The notes: a model not told the origin generated them from the letters alone. Counted from the stretch's first letter, positions 17,885 through 29,149 are shown. The stretch: DNA of 64,000 nucleotides from an uncultured Erythrobacter sp. (GCA_947499505.1 CANMOQ010000002.1:682001-746000), one strand, 5' to 3'. Translations and numbers: made by a program.

Positions 17885-20719
17885 TTAGTGCGCTGCGTCC
17901 CAGCTTGGCCCGGTCCCGATTTCGATCTGCAATGGCACATCGAGCTTAACCGCGGGCAGCGCCGCTTCCGCCATCACGCGCTCGATAACCGGGCTGGCCT
18001 TAGCCACATCGCCTTCTGGGAGCTCGAACACCAATTCATCATGGACCTGCAAAAGCATGCGAACATTGGGCAGGCCTGCTTCTTCTAAGGCCGGCAGCAT
18101 GCGCACCATCGCGCGCTTGATAATGTCGGCGCTGGTGCCTTGGATCGGCGCGTTGATGGCGGCGCGCTCGGAACCCTGACGTTCGGCTTGGTTCTTTGAT
18201 TTGATCCGGGGGAACCAGGTCTTTCGCCCGAACAAGGTCTCTGAATATCCGCGCTCGCGTACTGTCTCCAGCGTTTCCATGATGTATCTCTGGATGCCGG
18301 GAAAGCGCTTGAAATAGGTGTCGATCATGGCCTGCGCCTCGTCCGGCTCGACTTCCAAGCGCCCCGCGAGTCCCCAGCGCGAAATGCCGTAGAGGATAGC
18401 AAAGTTGATCGTCTTCGCCTGCGCGCGCGTGTCTCTGGTGACTTCGCCGAACATCTCATTCGCTGTGCGTGAGTGGATGTCTTCGCCTGAGGCAAAGGCT
18501 TCTTTGAGCGTGCCAACATCGGCCATATGTGCGGCCAGTCGTAATTCGATTTGCGAATAGTCAGCCGCGAGCAGGACATTGCCGGGTTCGGGCACAAAGG
18601 CCTCGCGGATCTGGCGACCAATCGCGGTTCTGATTGGGATATTCTGCAGGTTTGGATCGGTTGACGACAGCCGGCCCGTTTGCGCGCCGACCAGACTGTA
18701 GCTTGTGTGCACGCGGTCCGTCTTTGGATTGATCGCCTCTTGCAAAGCGTCAGTGTAGGTCGATTTGAGCTTCGCCAACTGGCGCCATTCGAGCACCTTA
18801 TTGGCGATCTCTGCGCCTTCGCCAGCCAGCTTTTCCAGCGTGCTGTGATCGGTTGAGTATTGCCCGCTCTTGCCTTTGCGGCCGCCTTTGTAACCGAGTT
18901 TATCAAACAGAATTTCGCCGAGCTGCTTGGGGCTGCCGATGGTGAATTCTTGCCCGGCGTCCGCATGAATCTGCTTCTCAAGCGAGGCAATTTCGGTTGC
19001 GAATTCCTCGGACAGTTTTGCGAGCCGCGCCCGGTCGACCTTGATTCCCTTGCGCTCGATCGCCGCGACGACCGGGATCAATGGCCGGTCAACGCGCTCA
19101 TAAATTTGCGAGCCGCTTTCTGATGAGAGGCGCGGTTTGAGGTGCTGATAGAGCCGCCATGTTACATCGGCATCTTCAGCGGCATATTCGGTCGCCCGGT
19201 CGAGCGGAACCTCGCCAAACGGGATTTGCTTCTTGCCGGTTCCGCAGACTTCCTTGAAAGACAATGGCGTATGGCCAAGGTGACGCACGGAAAGATCATC
19301 CATCCCATGCCCGCCGCCAAGGCCTTGCTCCCCGCGTCCTGCATCCAGCGCAAAGCTCATGACCATTGTGTCTTCGATCGGGCTGACGGTCAGGCCGTAT
19401 TGGGCCAGCACGTTGAGATCGTATTTCCCGTTCTGAAAGATTTTCAGAACCGCATCATCTTCAAACAATGGCTTCAGGGCGACAAGTGCAGCATCGCGCG
19501 CCACCTGCTCTGGCTTTTCAGAAAGCAGATCAACCCCGCCATGCGCGAGCGGGATGTAGCAGGCATCGTTTGGACCCAGCGCGAGGCTGACACCGACCAG
19601 CTCCGCCTGCATCGCATCGAGTGAGGATGTTTCGGTGTCGACCGCCACCCTTCGCGCGGCAAACGCGCGGGCGACCCAGTCTTCCAGCCGCTCCATGGTC
19701 TGCACCGTTTCGTAGGCGCTGCGATCGATGGCTGGCATCTCTGGAAGCGCTTGGCTGCTGCCTTCTTGCGTACCGGCATCACCTGCCGTCTCAGCTCTGG
19801 CTGGGTTCAGGTTAGTTGCGCGTTCAGGGCTGCCACTGCCCGCTCCAAGGCGTTTCAGCAGACTGGTAAAGCCATGCTTTTGGAGGAATGCCGCGAGCGG
19901 TTCTGCAGGCACACTTTCAAGCTTAAAGTCTTCAAGCGGCTGCGGCAGATCGGCATCTTCTTTGAGCGCCACCAGAACGCGGCTCAGCTCTGCCTCTTCG
20001 CGCCCGCCTAGCAAGCGCTCCTGCAGTTTTGACTTCTTCATGTCTGGCGCGGAGTCGAGAGCCGCGCCGAGCGAGCCGTGCTCCGCAATCAGCTTGCTCG
20101 CCGTCTTTGGGCCGACGCCATAAATGCCGGGAATATTGTCAACGCTGTCGCCCATCAGAGCGAGAACATCGCCGACCAGTTCCGGCACCACGCCGAACTT
20201 CTCTTCGACCTCTGGGATGTAGATGCGCTGGTTCTTCATGGTGTCGAGCATGTCGACCCGCCCACCGCTGCGCTCACCCACCAATTGCATCAAATCCTTG
20301 TCGGACGAGACAATGGTCACATTCCAGCCCTGCGCCTGTGCAGCGCGGGCATAGGAAGCGATCAAGTCGTCGGCCTCCAATCCCATTTGCTCAATGCAAG
20401 GCAGGCTAAACGCCTTCGTCGCATCCCGGATCAGCGGGAATTGCGGCACCAAGTCTTCTGGCGGAGGAGGGCGGTTCGCCTTATATTCAGGGTAGATATC
20501 GTTGCGGAATGATTTGGAGGAGGCGTCCAGAATGACCGCCATATGTGTTGGGCCATCAGCCTGGTCGAGGTCCTCGGCCAGTTTCCACAGCATGGTGGTG
20601 TAGCCATAGACAGCGCCGACTGGCGTGCCCTCGGGATCGGTCAGCGGAGGCAGGCGGTGATACGCCCTGAAGATATAAGATGAACCATCGACGAGATAGA
20701 GGTGTTGTTGCTCGGCCAT
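17885..20719 (-). CDS. polA: DNA polymerase I
   Basis: Repair and Okazaki-fragment polymerase. The 944 residues carry all three domains: the 5'-3' exonuclease (1-290, DGSSYIFRAYH, then the helix-hairpin-helix region DNIPGIYGVGPKTA), the 3'-5' exonuclease (about 340-520, with AVDTETSSLD keeping the metal-binding acids) and the polymerase (560-944). Polymerase motif A is DYSQIELRLAAH, motif B is RAQAKTINFAILYG with a phenylalanine at the discriminator position, and motif C is VHDELVFE. A Pro/Ala/Gly-rich linker of about 40 residues separates the first two. It has no operon partner; the 260 bases upstream up to 20979 show no clear element. Confidence 0.96.
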   Translation of the reverse strand: MAEQQHLYLVDGSSYIFRAYHRLPPLTDPEGTPVGAVYGYTTMLWKLAEDLDQADGPTHMAVILDASSKSFRNDIYPEYKANRPPPPEDLVPQFPLIRDATKAFSLPCIEQMGLEADDLIASYARAAQAQGWNVTIVSSDKDLMQLVGERSGGRVDMLDTMKNQRIYIPEVEEKFGVVPELVGDVLALMGDSVDNIPGIYGVGPKTASKLIAEHGSLGAALDSAPDMKKSKLQERLLGGREEAELSRVLVALKEDADLPQPLEDFKLESVPAEPLAAFLQKHGFTSLLKRLGAGSGSPERATNLNPARAETAGDAGTQEGSSQALPEMPAIDRSAYETVQTMERLEDWVARAFAARRVAVDTETSSLDAMQAELVGVSLALGPNDACYIPLAHGGVDLLSEKPEQVARDAALVALKPLFEDDAVLKIFQNGKYDLNVLAQYGLTVSPIEDTMVMSFALDAGRGEQGLGGGHGMDDLSVRHLGHTPLSFKEVCGTGKKQIPFGEVPLDRATEYAAEDADVTWRLYQHLKPRLSSESGSQIYERVDRPLIPVVAAIERKGIKVDRARLAKLSEEFATEIASLEKQIHADAGQEFTIGSPKQLGEILFDKLGYKGGRKGKSGQYSTDHSTLEKLAGEGAEIANKVLEWRQLAKLKSTYTDALQEAINPKTDRVHTSYSLVGAQTGRLSSTDPNLQNIPIRTAIGRQIREAFVPEPGNVLLAADYSQIELRLAAHMADVGTLKEAFASGEDIHSRTANEMFGEVTRDTRAQAKTINFAILYGISRWGLAGRLEVEPDEAQAMIDTYFKRFPGIQRYIMETLETVRERGYSETLFGRKTWFPRIKSKNQAERQGSERAAINAPIQGTSADIIKRAMVRMLPALEEAGLPNVRMLLQVHDELVFELPEGDVAKASPVIERVMAEAALPAVKLDVPLQIEIGTGPSWDAAH

Positions 20720-20979
20720 GATGCGGTGCTAGCACCGCGCAGGGCAGGTGATAAGCCGGTTTGACCGAGGCATCGCGGCTATCCCCACGCAATAGCGAGC
20801 AACGATAGAGCGAGCGGCAAATAAGGCGGAAAAATGGCAAAAAAGGCGATTGGGCCTTGCGCTGCCACAAAGTTGCCACTATTTAAGACCCCGAAGCCGG
20901 GCATTTTAGACTTGGCTTTGGCATTCTCCGGGGGGACCGGATGTGCTTAACACACTCGCTGGATAAGGAATTGAATCCT

Positions 20980-21279
20980 ATGCGTAAAATTATTCTTGCT
21001 GCCGCTGTTGCTGGCTCGGCTCTTGGCCTTGCTGCATGCTCTGAAACCGCTGAACAAGCTGGTGAAACCGTTGACGCGATGGCCGCTGACGCGACTTCTG
21101 TTGCTGAAGAAGGCGCCGAAGCCGTTGACGGCGCTGCTGATGCGACTGCCGAAGCTGCTGGTGACGCTGTTGACGCAACCGGCGAAGCTGCCGAAGGCGC
21201 TGCTGCTGACGTAACTGAAGCTGCTGAAGGCGCGGCCGAAGCTGCTGAAGACGCAATGACTGGCGAAGCTGCTGAGTAA
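20980..21279 (+). CDS. Small Ala/Glu/Asp-rich lipoprotein
   Basis: A 99-residue predicted lipoprotein: signal peptide of 19 residues with lipobox GLAAC, Cys20, then about 75 residues made almost only of Ala, Glu, Asp, Gly, Thr and Val in loose heptad-like runs (AEAAEG and close variants). The DNA is correspondingly repetitive in GCTGCTGAAGGC-like units. The mature part is strongly acidic and probably helical. The start is the ATG at 20980 with AGGA 10 bases upstream. A strong terminator follows, so it is a single-gene unit. Function unknown. Confidence 0.78.
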   Translation: MRKIILAAAVAGSALGLAACSETAEQAGETVDAMAADATSVAEEGAEAVDGAADATAEAAGDAVDATGEAAEGAAADVTEAAEGAAEAAEDAMTGEAAE

Positions 21280-21311
21280 TTCAGCCTTTTAGCTTTAGCT
21301 AATCAGATTGA

Positions 21312-21342
21312 GGGCGGTGCCAAGCTTGGTGCCGCCCTTTTT
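21312..21342 (+). terminator. Intrinsic terminator of the Ala-rich lipoprotein gene
   Basis: Two 13-base arms (21312-21324 and 21325-21337, starting GGGCGGTGCC) form a perfect hairpin followed by five T residues. It is 33 bases after the stop. Confidence 0.93.
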
Positions 21343-21387
21343 CTATGCGCTACGCTTTCTAACAGCGAAGAGTATAGCCTTCTTAGT

Positions 21388-22407
21388 TTAGCCGCCGCTG
21401 TGCGGAGCGTTTGTCCAATTAGGCTGATTGCGAGCCTTCGCTCCGAAGCCATCATAAAGCGCGCGCGCAATTGCGGCGATCCGGCGTTCGCGCGCCAATC
21501 GTGACCCTTGTCCCGTGACATAAATTGCGACCGCAATCGCCCGGCCATCTGGCGCCTCGATAATTCCAACATCACTGGACGTGTTGTTTAGCGAGCCAGT
21601 CTTGTGGCTGACCCGTGCATCCGCTGGCATGTTAGCGACAATGCGGCGCTTGCCAGTGCGAGTGCGGCTCATTGCGCCAAGCAGAACCCGGCGGCTCTGG
21701 GCGGACAGGAAGTCACCGCGATAGAGTCCCTGAAGCAATTGGATCATTGCTTTTGGTGTCGCGGAATCGCGCGGATCAATCCAAGCTGCGGGATCATACT
21801 CCCCATCATCGCGCACCAGAGTCGCGATATCGCGGTCAATGCTGAAGTTCTCAATGCCCTGGCGGCGCACCCAGTCATTGACGCGCTCTGGCCCGCCAAC
21901 TGCGGCGAGCAACGCATCGGTTGCTGGGTTGCTGGAACGCGTGATCATGATCTCGATGAGATCGATCGCCTGCATGTAGTTGCCTTTGCGCACGGGCGCT
22001 GCGGCACTTGAGTATTTGGCCGAGCGGATCGGAATGAGCAGCGGAAACTCGCTTGTGAGCGAATAGCGTCCTTGCTCCACCATCTCGAGATAGGCACCAG
22101 CGACCGCAATCTTGCTGGTCGATGCCATCGGGAAAAGCTGGTCCCCCAGAACATAGAGCTGGTCACCCGTTGCCAGATCAACTGCAGCGACGCCGATGCG
22201 CCCTTTGTCGCCATCCGCGAGCTCAGCAATCCGCTGCTCAAAGCCAGAGGCATAGACGGCCTCAAAACTCTGCGGGTCGCGAACATCCGTGCCCAGCGCA
22301 TTGTCAAAGCTGGCAAGCAGCTCATTGCCTTGCGCAGATGCTGGACTGGAGATGAGTAGGGTGGCCGCTAAGCCTGCGAAAAGTGGTGCGAGACGACGTT
22401 TGAACAT
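21388..22407 (-). CDS. Class A beta-lactamase-like serine hydrolase
   Basis: A 339-residue exported protein of the class A beta-lactamase/transpeptidase-like fold. The start is the ATG at 22407, giving a clean signal peptide ending ASAQG; an in-frame start 54 residues earlier has no such feature. Motifs: catalytic Ser96 and Lys99 in STSK, SSN at 158-160 in place of SDN, and KTG at 269-271. The omega-loop region reads DGEYD before PRDSATP, where class A enzymes have ExxLN, so the deacylating glutamate appears replaced by aspartate. It may be a weak or altered lactamase, or another serine hydrolase. Its neighbours give no hint. Confidence 0.82.
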   Translation of the reverse strand: MFKRRLAPLFAGLAATLLISSPASAQGNELLASFDNALGTDVRDPQSFEAVYASGFEQRIAELADGDKGRIGVAAVDLATGDQLYVLGDQLFPMASTSKIAVAGAYLEMVEQGRYSLTSEFPLLIPIRSAKYSSAAAPVRKGNYMQAIDLIEIMITRSSNPATDALLAAVGGPERVNDWVRRQGIENFSIDRDIATLVRDDGEYDPAAWIDPRDSATPKAMIQLLQGLYRGDFLSAQSRRVLLGAMSRTRTGKRRIVANMPADARVSHKTGSLNNTSSDVGIIEAPDGRAIAVAIYVTGQGSRLARERRIAAIARALYDGFGAKARNQPNWTNAPHSGG

Positions 22408-22677
22408 GAAGCAAATGTACTCAACTAGGGTTATCGGCGGCTTAACAATGAGCGATTCGCCGCGGCAAGCTTTAGTTTCATCGCTCGCGATGAACGGTGT
22501 GTCGCAAGCGACCGGATTCGCTGGACACCAGCGCAGCCCGTGCTGGTTATCAATCCATGGACTAATCAAGAGTTACAGCTTGTCGCATTTGAGCTTTGGC
22601 AGCGCGCTGATTGATCTTGACTGTAGCGAGCGCCCCGGCAGGGTGATCGTCAAGCTTTGGAACAGGGTAAATTTCTA

Positions 22678-24933
22678 ATGATTCGGACTAAACAGATCGT
22701 CAAAACCTCAAGCTTCGCGATTACCGGGCTTTTGCTCGGAACTTCCAGCCTCGCGTTTGCGCAAAATGCTCCGATTGTGCAGCCTGGTGCGCCTGGCCAA
22801 GAAGGCCGCGTGCTGAGCGCCGATGAAGCAACCCAGATTGCCGCAACCACGCATTCCCCAGCCGATGTTGCCTTCATGCAGGGCATGATTGTGCACCACC
22901 AACAGGCGGTCGATATGGCGGTCTTGGTGAAAGACCGGACGAACCGCGAAGAAGTGGTGGCACTCGCTGGCCGGATTGAAGCGAGCCAGGCCGATGAAAT
23001 TGAATTCATGGAAGGCTGGCTGAAAGATCGCGGCGAGCCCACTCATATGCGGGGTCATGCCGGCCATGCTGCCCACATGCACCATATGATGGTTGGCATG
23101 GCCAGTCCGGAACAAATGGCTGCTTTAGCGGCGGCCTCTGGCGTTGAATTTGATCGCCTGTTCCTCACATTGATGATCGCTCACCACGAAGGTGCGATTG
23201 ATATGGTCGAAGAATTGCTCGGCCAGCCGGGCAGTGCGGCAGACCCGGTCTTGTTCAAATTCGCAGGCGACGTTGATGCCGACCAGACCAGCGAAATTGA
23301 CAAGATGAACACCGTTTTGGCCAGCCTCTCAGCTGACCCGCGCGCAACACTGAAGGCGGGCTTTGCGGATGCCGGCGAAGCAATTCTCAACCTGCGCAAG
23401 GTCGCGAGCCTTTCCAAACCCGCTGGCTTTTTCGATCCGGCTAACCCGGCCGATTTGCGTCCAGCCATTCCGGATGAGGAAGAGGACGAAGCAGACGAAG
23501 CAGTAGACGCGGCTGAGCCCGCAGAAGACACGCCGCTTCGTGAAGAGGAAGAAGACCTCACCAAATTTGCTGAGCGCTCACCGCTGCTCGATTTCGCCAA
23601 CACCGACATGGCCTTCTTCGACGATATCATGGTCGCTGGTAGCTACCACGGTTTCAACATCTACAAGCTGAGCGACGATGGTACGCCCAATCTGATGAGC
23701 TCGGTCGTCTGTCCAGGCGGCCAAGGGGATGTCTCGGTCGTCGGCGACATCCTGGTGATGAGCGTCGAGCAAACTCGTGGCCGCGTCGATTGCGGTCTGC
23801 AGGGCGTTACTGAAGATGTAAGTGAAGATCGCTTCCGCGGGCTTCGCATTTTCGATATTTCAGACCTGACCCGTCCGCGCCAAGTCGGCGGAGTGCAGAC
23901 CTGCCGAGGCAGTCACACGCACTCCATTGTCAGCGCGGATGATACGAAAATCATCGTCTACAATTCTGGCACGTCCAGCATTCGTGAAGAAGATGAGCTG
24001 GCCGGATGTGTTGGCGACATCGCGGGTGATACGCGAACGGCATTGTTCAGCATTGACGTGATCGAAATCCCACTGGCTGATCCATCTCAGTCGCGCATCG
24101 TAAAATCGCCGCGCGTCTTTGCTGACCCAGAAACCGGCAGCATTGCGGGCCTTTGGACCGGCGGTGACAGCGGTGAGGGCACGCAGGACACTCGCCCAAC
24201 CGACGAATGCCACGATATCACGGTCTTCCCGAGCAAGAATATCGCGGCGGGCGCATGCTCTGGCAATGGCATCTTGTTCGACATTTCCGATCCGATGAAC
24301 CCAGTGCGGATCGATGCGGTGTTCGACAAAGGTTTTGCCTATTGGCACTCCGCGACATTCAACAATGACGGCACGAAAGTGATCTTCACCGATGAATGGG
24401 GCGGCGGCGGCCGCGCGCGCTGCCGCGCATCTGATCCGATGACGTGGGGCGCGAATGCGATCTACGATATCACCGAGGGCAAGCTAGAATTCCGCAGCCA
24501 TTACAAAATGCCTGCGCCGCAGGGCGACAAGGAAAACTGCGTCGCGCATAATGGCTCGATTGTGCCGGTTCCTGGCCGCGATCTGTTCGTCCAATCTTGG
24601 TATCAGGGCGGAATCAGCGTGATGGATTTCACCGACAGCTCGAACCCGGTTGAGATCGCTTACTTTGATCGCGGTCCGATTGATGCTGAGCAATTGGTCG
24701 TCGGCGGTTACTGGTCATCCTATTGGTACAATGGCCGAATTTATGGGACCGAGATCACGCGCGGTATTGACGTGTTCGCGCTTGAGCCCAGCGAGTTTCT
24801 CACCGCTGAGGAAATCGCTGCAGCAGAAGCCGCAAGTTATGCCAACACCCGGTTTAATCCGCAGACTCAAACGGAAGTCACTTGGGATGCAGATGTGATT
24901 GAAGCCGCAGCGAACAGCCGCAGAGGCGGTTAA
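22678..24933 (+). CDS. Exported DUF305 plus LVIVD-repeat beta-propeller protein
   Basis: A 751-residue exported protein with two parts. After a signal peptide (ending LAFAQ) comes a DUF305 domain with its two histidine-pair motifs, MIVHHQQAVDM (His73-His74) and MIAHHEGAIDM (His169-His170), a family linked to copper and other metals. A Met/His-rich stretch (HAGHAAHMHHMM) lies between them. A very acidic linker (about 263-298) leads to a C-terminal region of about 440 residues with LVIVD-type propeller repeats (GLRIFDISDLTRP, GILFDISDPMNP, VMDFTDSSNPVE). The start is the ATG at 22678; a TTG at 22657 is possible. It is a single gene with its own terminator. A metal-related periplasmic role is inferred. 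Confidence 0.82.
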   Translation: MIRTKQIVKTSSFAITGLLLGTSSLAFAQNAPIVQPGAPGQEGRVLSADEATQIAATTHSPADVAFMQGMIVHHQQAVDMAVLVKDRTNREEVVALAGRIEASQADEIEFMEGWLKDRGEPTHMRGHAGHAAHMHHMMVGMASPEQMAALAAASGVEFDRLFLTLMIAHHEGAIDMVEELLGQPGSAADPVLFKFAGDVDADQTSEIDKMNTVLASLSADPRATLKAGFADAGEAILNLRKVASLSKPAGFFDPANPADLRPAIPDEEEDEADEAVDAAEPAEDTPLREEEEDLTKFAERSPLLDFANTDMAFFDDIMVAGSYHGFNIYKLSDDGTPNLMSSVVCPGGQGDVSVVGDILVMSVEQTRGRVDCGLQGVTEDVSEDRFRGLRIFDISDLTRPRQVGGVQTCRGSHTHSIVSADDTKIIVYNSGTSSIREEDELAGCVGDIAGDTRTALFSIDVIEIPLADPSQSRIVKSPRVFADPETGSIAGLWTGGDSGEGTQDTRPTDECHDITVFPSKNIAAGACSGNGILFDISDPMNPVRIDAVFDKGFAYWHSATFNNDGTKVIFTDEWGGGGRARCRASDPMTWGANAIYDITEGKLEFRSHYKMPAPQGDKENCVAHNGSIVPVPGRDLFVQSWYQGGISVMDFTDSSNPVEIAYFDRGPIDAEQLVVGGYWSSYWYNGRIYGTEITRGIDVFALEPSEFLTAEEIAAAEAASYANTRFNPQTQTEVTWDADVIEAAANSRRGG

Positions 24934-24970
24934 CTCCCGGTGTCACAACACATCTGGTGCGAGCAAAAAA

Positions 24971-25004
24971 GGGCGGGACGGCAAGTAAGCCATCCCGCCC
25001 TTTT
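24971..25004. terminator. Bidirectional terminator between convergent genes
   Basis: GGGCGGGACGGC (24971-24982) and GCCATCCCGCCC (24989-25000) pair with one mismatch. Four T residues follow on the plus strand and six A residues precede it, so it can serve both the DUF305 gene and the convergent DUF885 gene. Confidence 0.9.
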
Positions 25005-25023
25005 GTATTTAAACGCGGAGGGC

Positions 25024-26859
25024 TCAGCTTTCTTTTGATTGAGCGATCCACTGATCAACCCGTTTTTCTAGGATGCTGAGCGGGACTGAGCCGCCGCCAA
25101 GAACCGTGTCGTGGAACCCGCGAATATCGAAGCTCTCGCCGAGTTCCTTCTCGGCTTTGGCGCGCAGCTCCTGGATGCGGATCATGCCGATTTTGTAAGC
25201 GGTCGCTTGGCCTGGCATGACGATGTAGCGGCGCACTTCGGAGCGCACCGTTGTCTCTGGCATTGGCGAATTTTCCAGGAAGTAGTCGATCGCCTGCTGT
25301 TCGCTCCAGCCCTTGGAATGGATACCTGTGTCGACAACCAGCCGGATCGCCCGCCACATCTCCGTGGTCAGCCTGCCGAAGTCAGAATAGGGGTCCTCAT
25401 ACGCACCCATTTCCTTCGCCAGAAGCTCTGAATAGAGCGCCCAGCCTTCGCCGAACGCAGGTATGTAGCCGCCTTGTGCGCGGAACTTTGGAATGCCGGT
25501 CAGCTCCTGCGCAATAGAGCTCTGCATGTGGTGGCCAGGATTGCCCTCATGATAGGCGATCACTTCCAGCGGCGGGATCGGCATGGCGCGCATGTCTGAA
25601 AGGTGCGCATAATAGACGCCGGGCCTTGAACCATCGGGCGTGCCAACGCGGTAGTGCTGCGCCGCCCCATCTTGTTCGCGGAAAGGCTCAACCCGTTTTA
25701 CGACCAGATCGGCCTTGGGCAGAGTGCCAAAGAACTCAGGCAATTTGGTTTTTATGAAGGCGAGGTGTTCCTCGGCCTGATCAATATATTGCTGCGCGCC
25801 AGCATCGGTGTTGGGGTAATAGAACTGGTCGTCTTCGCGCATGAAGGCAAAGAAGGCCTGCAGATCGCCATCAAACTCGACCTGATCCTTGATCGCCTCC
25901 ATCTCGGTGCGGATGCGGGTGACCTCGGCGAGACCTGTCTCGTGAATTTCATCCGCCGTCAGCTCAGTAGTGGTCATCAGCCCCAAGCGGTAATTGTAGA
26001 AGTCTGCGCCGTTGGGCAGAGCGCCAACGCCTTGTGCTTGCTCATCGGCATTCGGACGATCTTCGGTGAACCAATCGATTACGCGCTGATACGCGGGGGC
26101 CATCTGATCGGTGAGAGCCGTGCGGGCTTCCTTGCGCAATTCACCGGCGCGTTCTTCGGTAATTGTGCCCGCTTCAACCAGACCGGTAAGGCGCTCTTCA
26201 CTCGCCGCCCAAAGCGCTGATGGCTCACCATCATCGAACGGTGCGCCGCTGATGAGCTTGCCCGATTCTTCGATGACCGCGTCATAGGAAAAGCGCGGTG
26301 GACGGGTGCCGGCCTCCGCATTGGCTTGCGCGCGCTCCAGCAATTGATCCATCGCCGTGCCGATCCCGCCAAGCCGCGCGATGAATGCGGTCATATCGCT
26401 TTCATCTTCGACCTTATGCTGGCCGATCACAAAGCTGGGCAGCGAGGTGTGCGTGCCATTCATCTGGTGAAGGATGTATTCTTGGCTGTTGAACTCAGCC
26501 GCTGCTTCAGCCTGGTCCTTGCGAAACTGCCACATGTCCCATGACAGCTTGGCCTCGTCGGACAGCTCATCATAGTCGAAGTTTGCTTCCATCTCGGCGG
26601 TTGCAGCTTGCCACCATTCGATCTGAGCGGCTTGCGCGGCGAGGCTCAGATCGTCGATCTTGTCATAATCCGTTTTACGGCCAAGCGCGGTCTGCCGGAT
26701 GGGGCTGAATTTCAGCTCCTCTTCAAACTTCTCGTCAAACCAAGCGTTGATGCATTCGGTTTGCGTGGTGGCGCATTCGATGGTTGGGACAGGAGCGCTC
26801 ATCATGTCGCATCCGGTCACAGCAACAGAGGCCAGGAGTAGGGCAGCGTATTTTTTCAT
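25024..26859 (-). CDS. DUF885 family lipoprotein, putative metallopeptidase
   Basis: A 611-residue predicted lipoprotein of the DUF885 family, a group related to zinc metallocarboxypeptidases. The lipobox VTGC gives Cys17. The start is the ATG at 26859 (MKKYAALLLASVAVTGC); a start six codons earlier lacks a good signal peptide. The zinc-site signature YHEGNPGHHMQ is present, followed by a conserved region with FGEGWALYSELLAKEMG, the second metal-binding glutamate region. The function is likely peptide or dipeptide cleavage at the cell envelope. It stands alone between two bidirectional terminators. Confidence 0.85.
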   Translation of the reverse strand: MKKYAALLLASVAVTGCDMMSAPVPTIECATTQTECINAWFDEKFEEELKFSPIRQTALGRKTDYDKIDDLSLAAQAAQIEWWQAATAEMEANFDYDELSDEAKLSWDMWQFRKDQAEAAAEFNSQEYILHQMNGTHTSLPSFVIGQHKVEDESDMTAFIARLGGIGTAMDQLLERAQANAEAGTRPPRFSYDAVIEESGKLISGAPFDDGEPSALWAASEERLTGLVEAGTITEERAGELRKEARTALTDQMAPAYQRVIDWFTEDRPNADEQAQGVGALPNGADFYNYRLGLMTTTELTADEIHETGLAEVTRIRTEMEAIKDQVEFDGDLQAFFAFMREDDQFYYPNTDAGAQQYIDQAEEHLAFIKTKLPEFFGTLPKADLVVKRVEPFREQDGAAQHYRVGTPDGSRPGVYYAHLSDMRAMPIPPLEVIAYHEGNPGHHMQSSIAQELTGIPKFRAQGGYIPAFGEGWALYSELLAKEMGAYEDPYSDFGRLTTEMWRAIRLVVDTGIHSKGWSEQQAIDYFLENSPMPETTVRSEVRRYIVMPGQATAYKIGMIRIQELRAKAEKELGESFDIRGFHDTVLGGGSVPLSILEKRVDQWIAQSKES

Positions 26860-26954
26860 CACGAGACAGTCCGTCATTGTTTGAGTTACGCATTATCCAT
26901 GCGTTAACCCTGATAGAATGGAAAGATGCGATTTGCGATTGTAATAACGAAAAA

Positions 26955-26985
26955 GCCCCGGCGGATCGCTCCACCGGGGCCCTTT
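26955..26985. terminator. Terminator after groEL, likely bidirectional
   Basis: GCCCCGGCGGA (26955-26965) and TCCACCGGGGC (26970-26980) pair with one mismatch. A run of A lies on one side (26950-26954) and CCTTTTT on the other, so it ends groEL on the minus strand and could block plus-strand read-through. Confidence 0.85.
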
Positions 26986-27012
26986 TTGTAAGCGTTAGAA
27001 GGGGATGAGGGC

Positions 27013-28704
<1,692 letters not shown>

Positions 28705-28722
28705 CTATCGGGATCGCTCGGC

Positions 28723-29010
28723 TCAGCCGATCACGCCCATGATGTCGCTTTCCTTCATGATCAACAGGTCTTCGCCGTCGATCTTGACTTCGGTGCCGGA
28801 CCATTTGCCGAACAGAACGCGGTCGCCAGCTTTGACGTCGAGCGCGATACGCGCACCGCTGTCATCGCGTGCACCTTCACCAACGGAGACGACTTCGCCT
28901 TCGCTTGGCTTTTCTTGCGCGCTATCAGGGATGATAATGCCGCCAGCGGTTTTCTGGTCGGCTTCGATGCGGCGCACGACAACGCGGTCGTGCAGCGGAC
29001 GAAATGCCAT
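28723..29010 (-). CDS. groES: Co-chaperonin GroES
   Basis: Caps the GroEL ring. Ninety-five residues, normal length, with the start [20 protein letters not shown], the mobile loop around [15 protein letters not shown] and the C-terminal [18 protein letters not shown]. It is the first gene of the groES-groEL operon. A CIRCE operator and a heat-shock-type promoter lie just upstream. Confidence 0.98.
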   Translation of the reverse strand: MAFRPLHDRVVVRRIEADQKTAGGIIIPDSAQEKPSEGEVVSVGEGARDDSGARIALDVKAGDRVLFGKWSGTEVKIDGEDLLIMKESDIMGVIG

Positions 29011-29044
29011 AATGATGACCTTTCTTCTTAGGTTGATAAATAGA

Positions 29045-29071
29045 TTGGCACTCTCCGCTTGAGAGTGCCAG
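29045..29071 (-). promoter_or_regulatory. CIRCE operator of groESL (HrcA site)
   Basis: TTGGCACTC, nine bases, GAGTGCCAG: close to the CIRCE consensus TTAGCACTC-N9-GAGTGCTAA bound by the repressor HrcA. It lies 35-61 bases before the groES start, inside the expected 5' transcript. Confidence 0.93.
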
Positions 29072-29079
29072 CGAAGGGC

Positions 29080-29107
29080 AAATGGGGATGGGGGGATGCG
29101 GAGTCAA
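29080..29107 (-). promoter_or_regulatory. Putative RpoH (sigma-32) promoter of groESL
   Basis: On the minus strand TTGACT (29107-29102), a 14-base spacer, then CCCCATTT (29087-29080). This fits the sigma-32 -10 form CCCCATNT and an acceptable -35. It would start transcription just before the CIRCE, so groESL would be under both RpoH and HrcA. Confidence 0.6.
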
Positions 29108-29149
29108 CAGCGCGCGATGCACTTTTTTGCATGCGGCAATCCGGATGGA

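Noticed and set aside
20980..21279. A tandem DNA repeat or CRISPR-like array
   Set aside because: The repetition comes from an Ala/Glu/Asp-rich coding sequence with a clear signal peptide and lipobox; there are no regular spacers.
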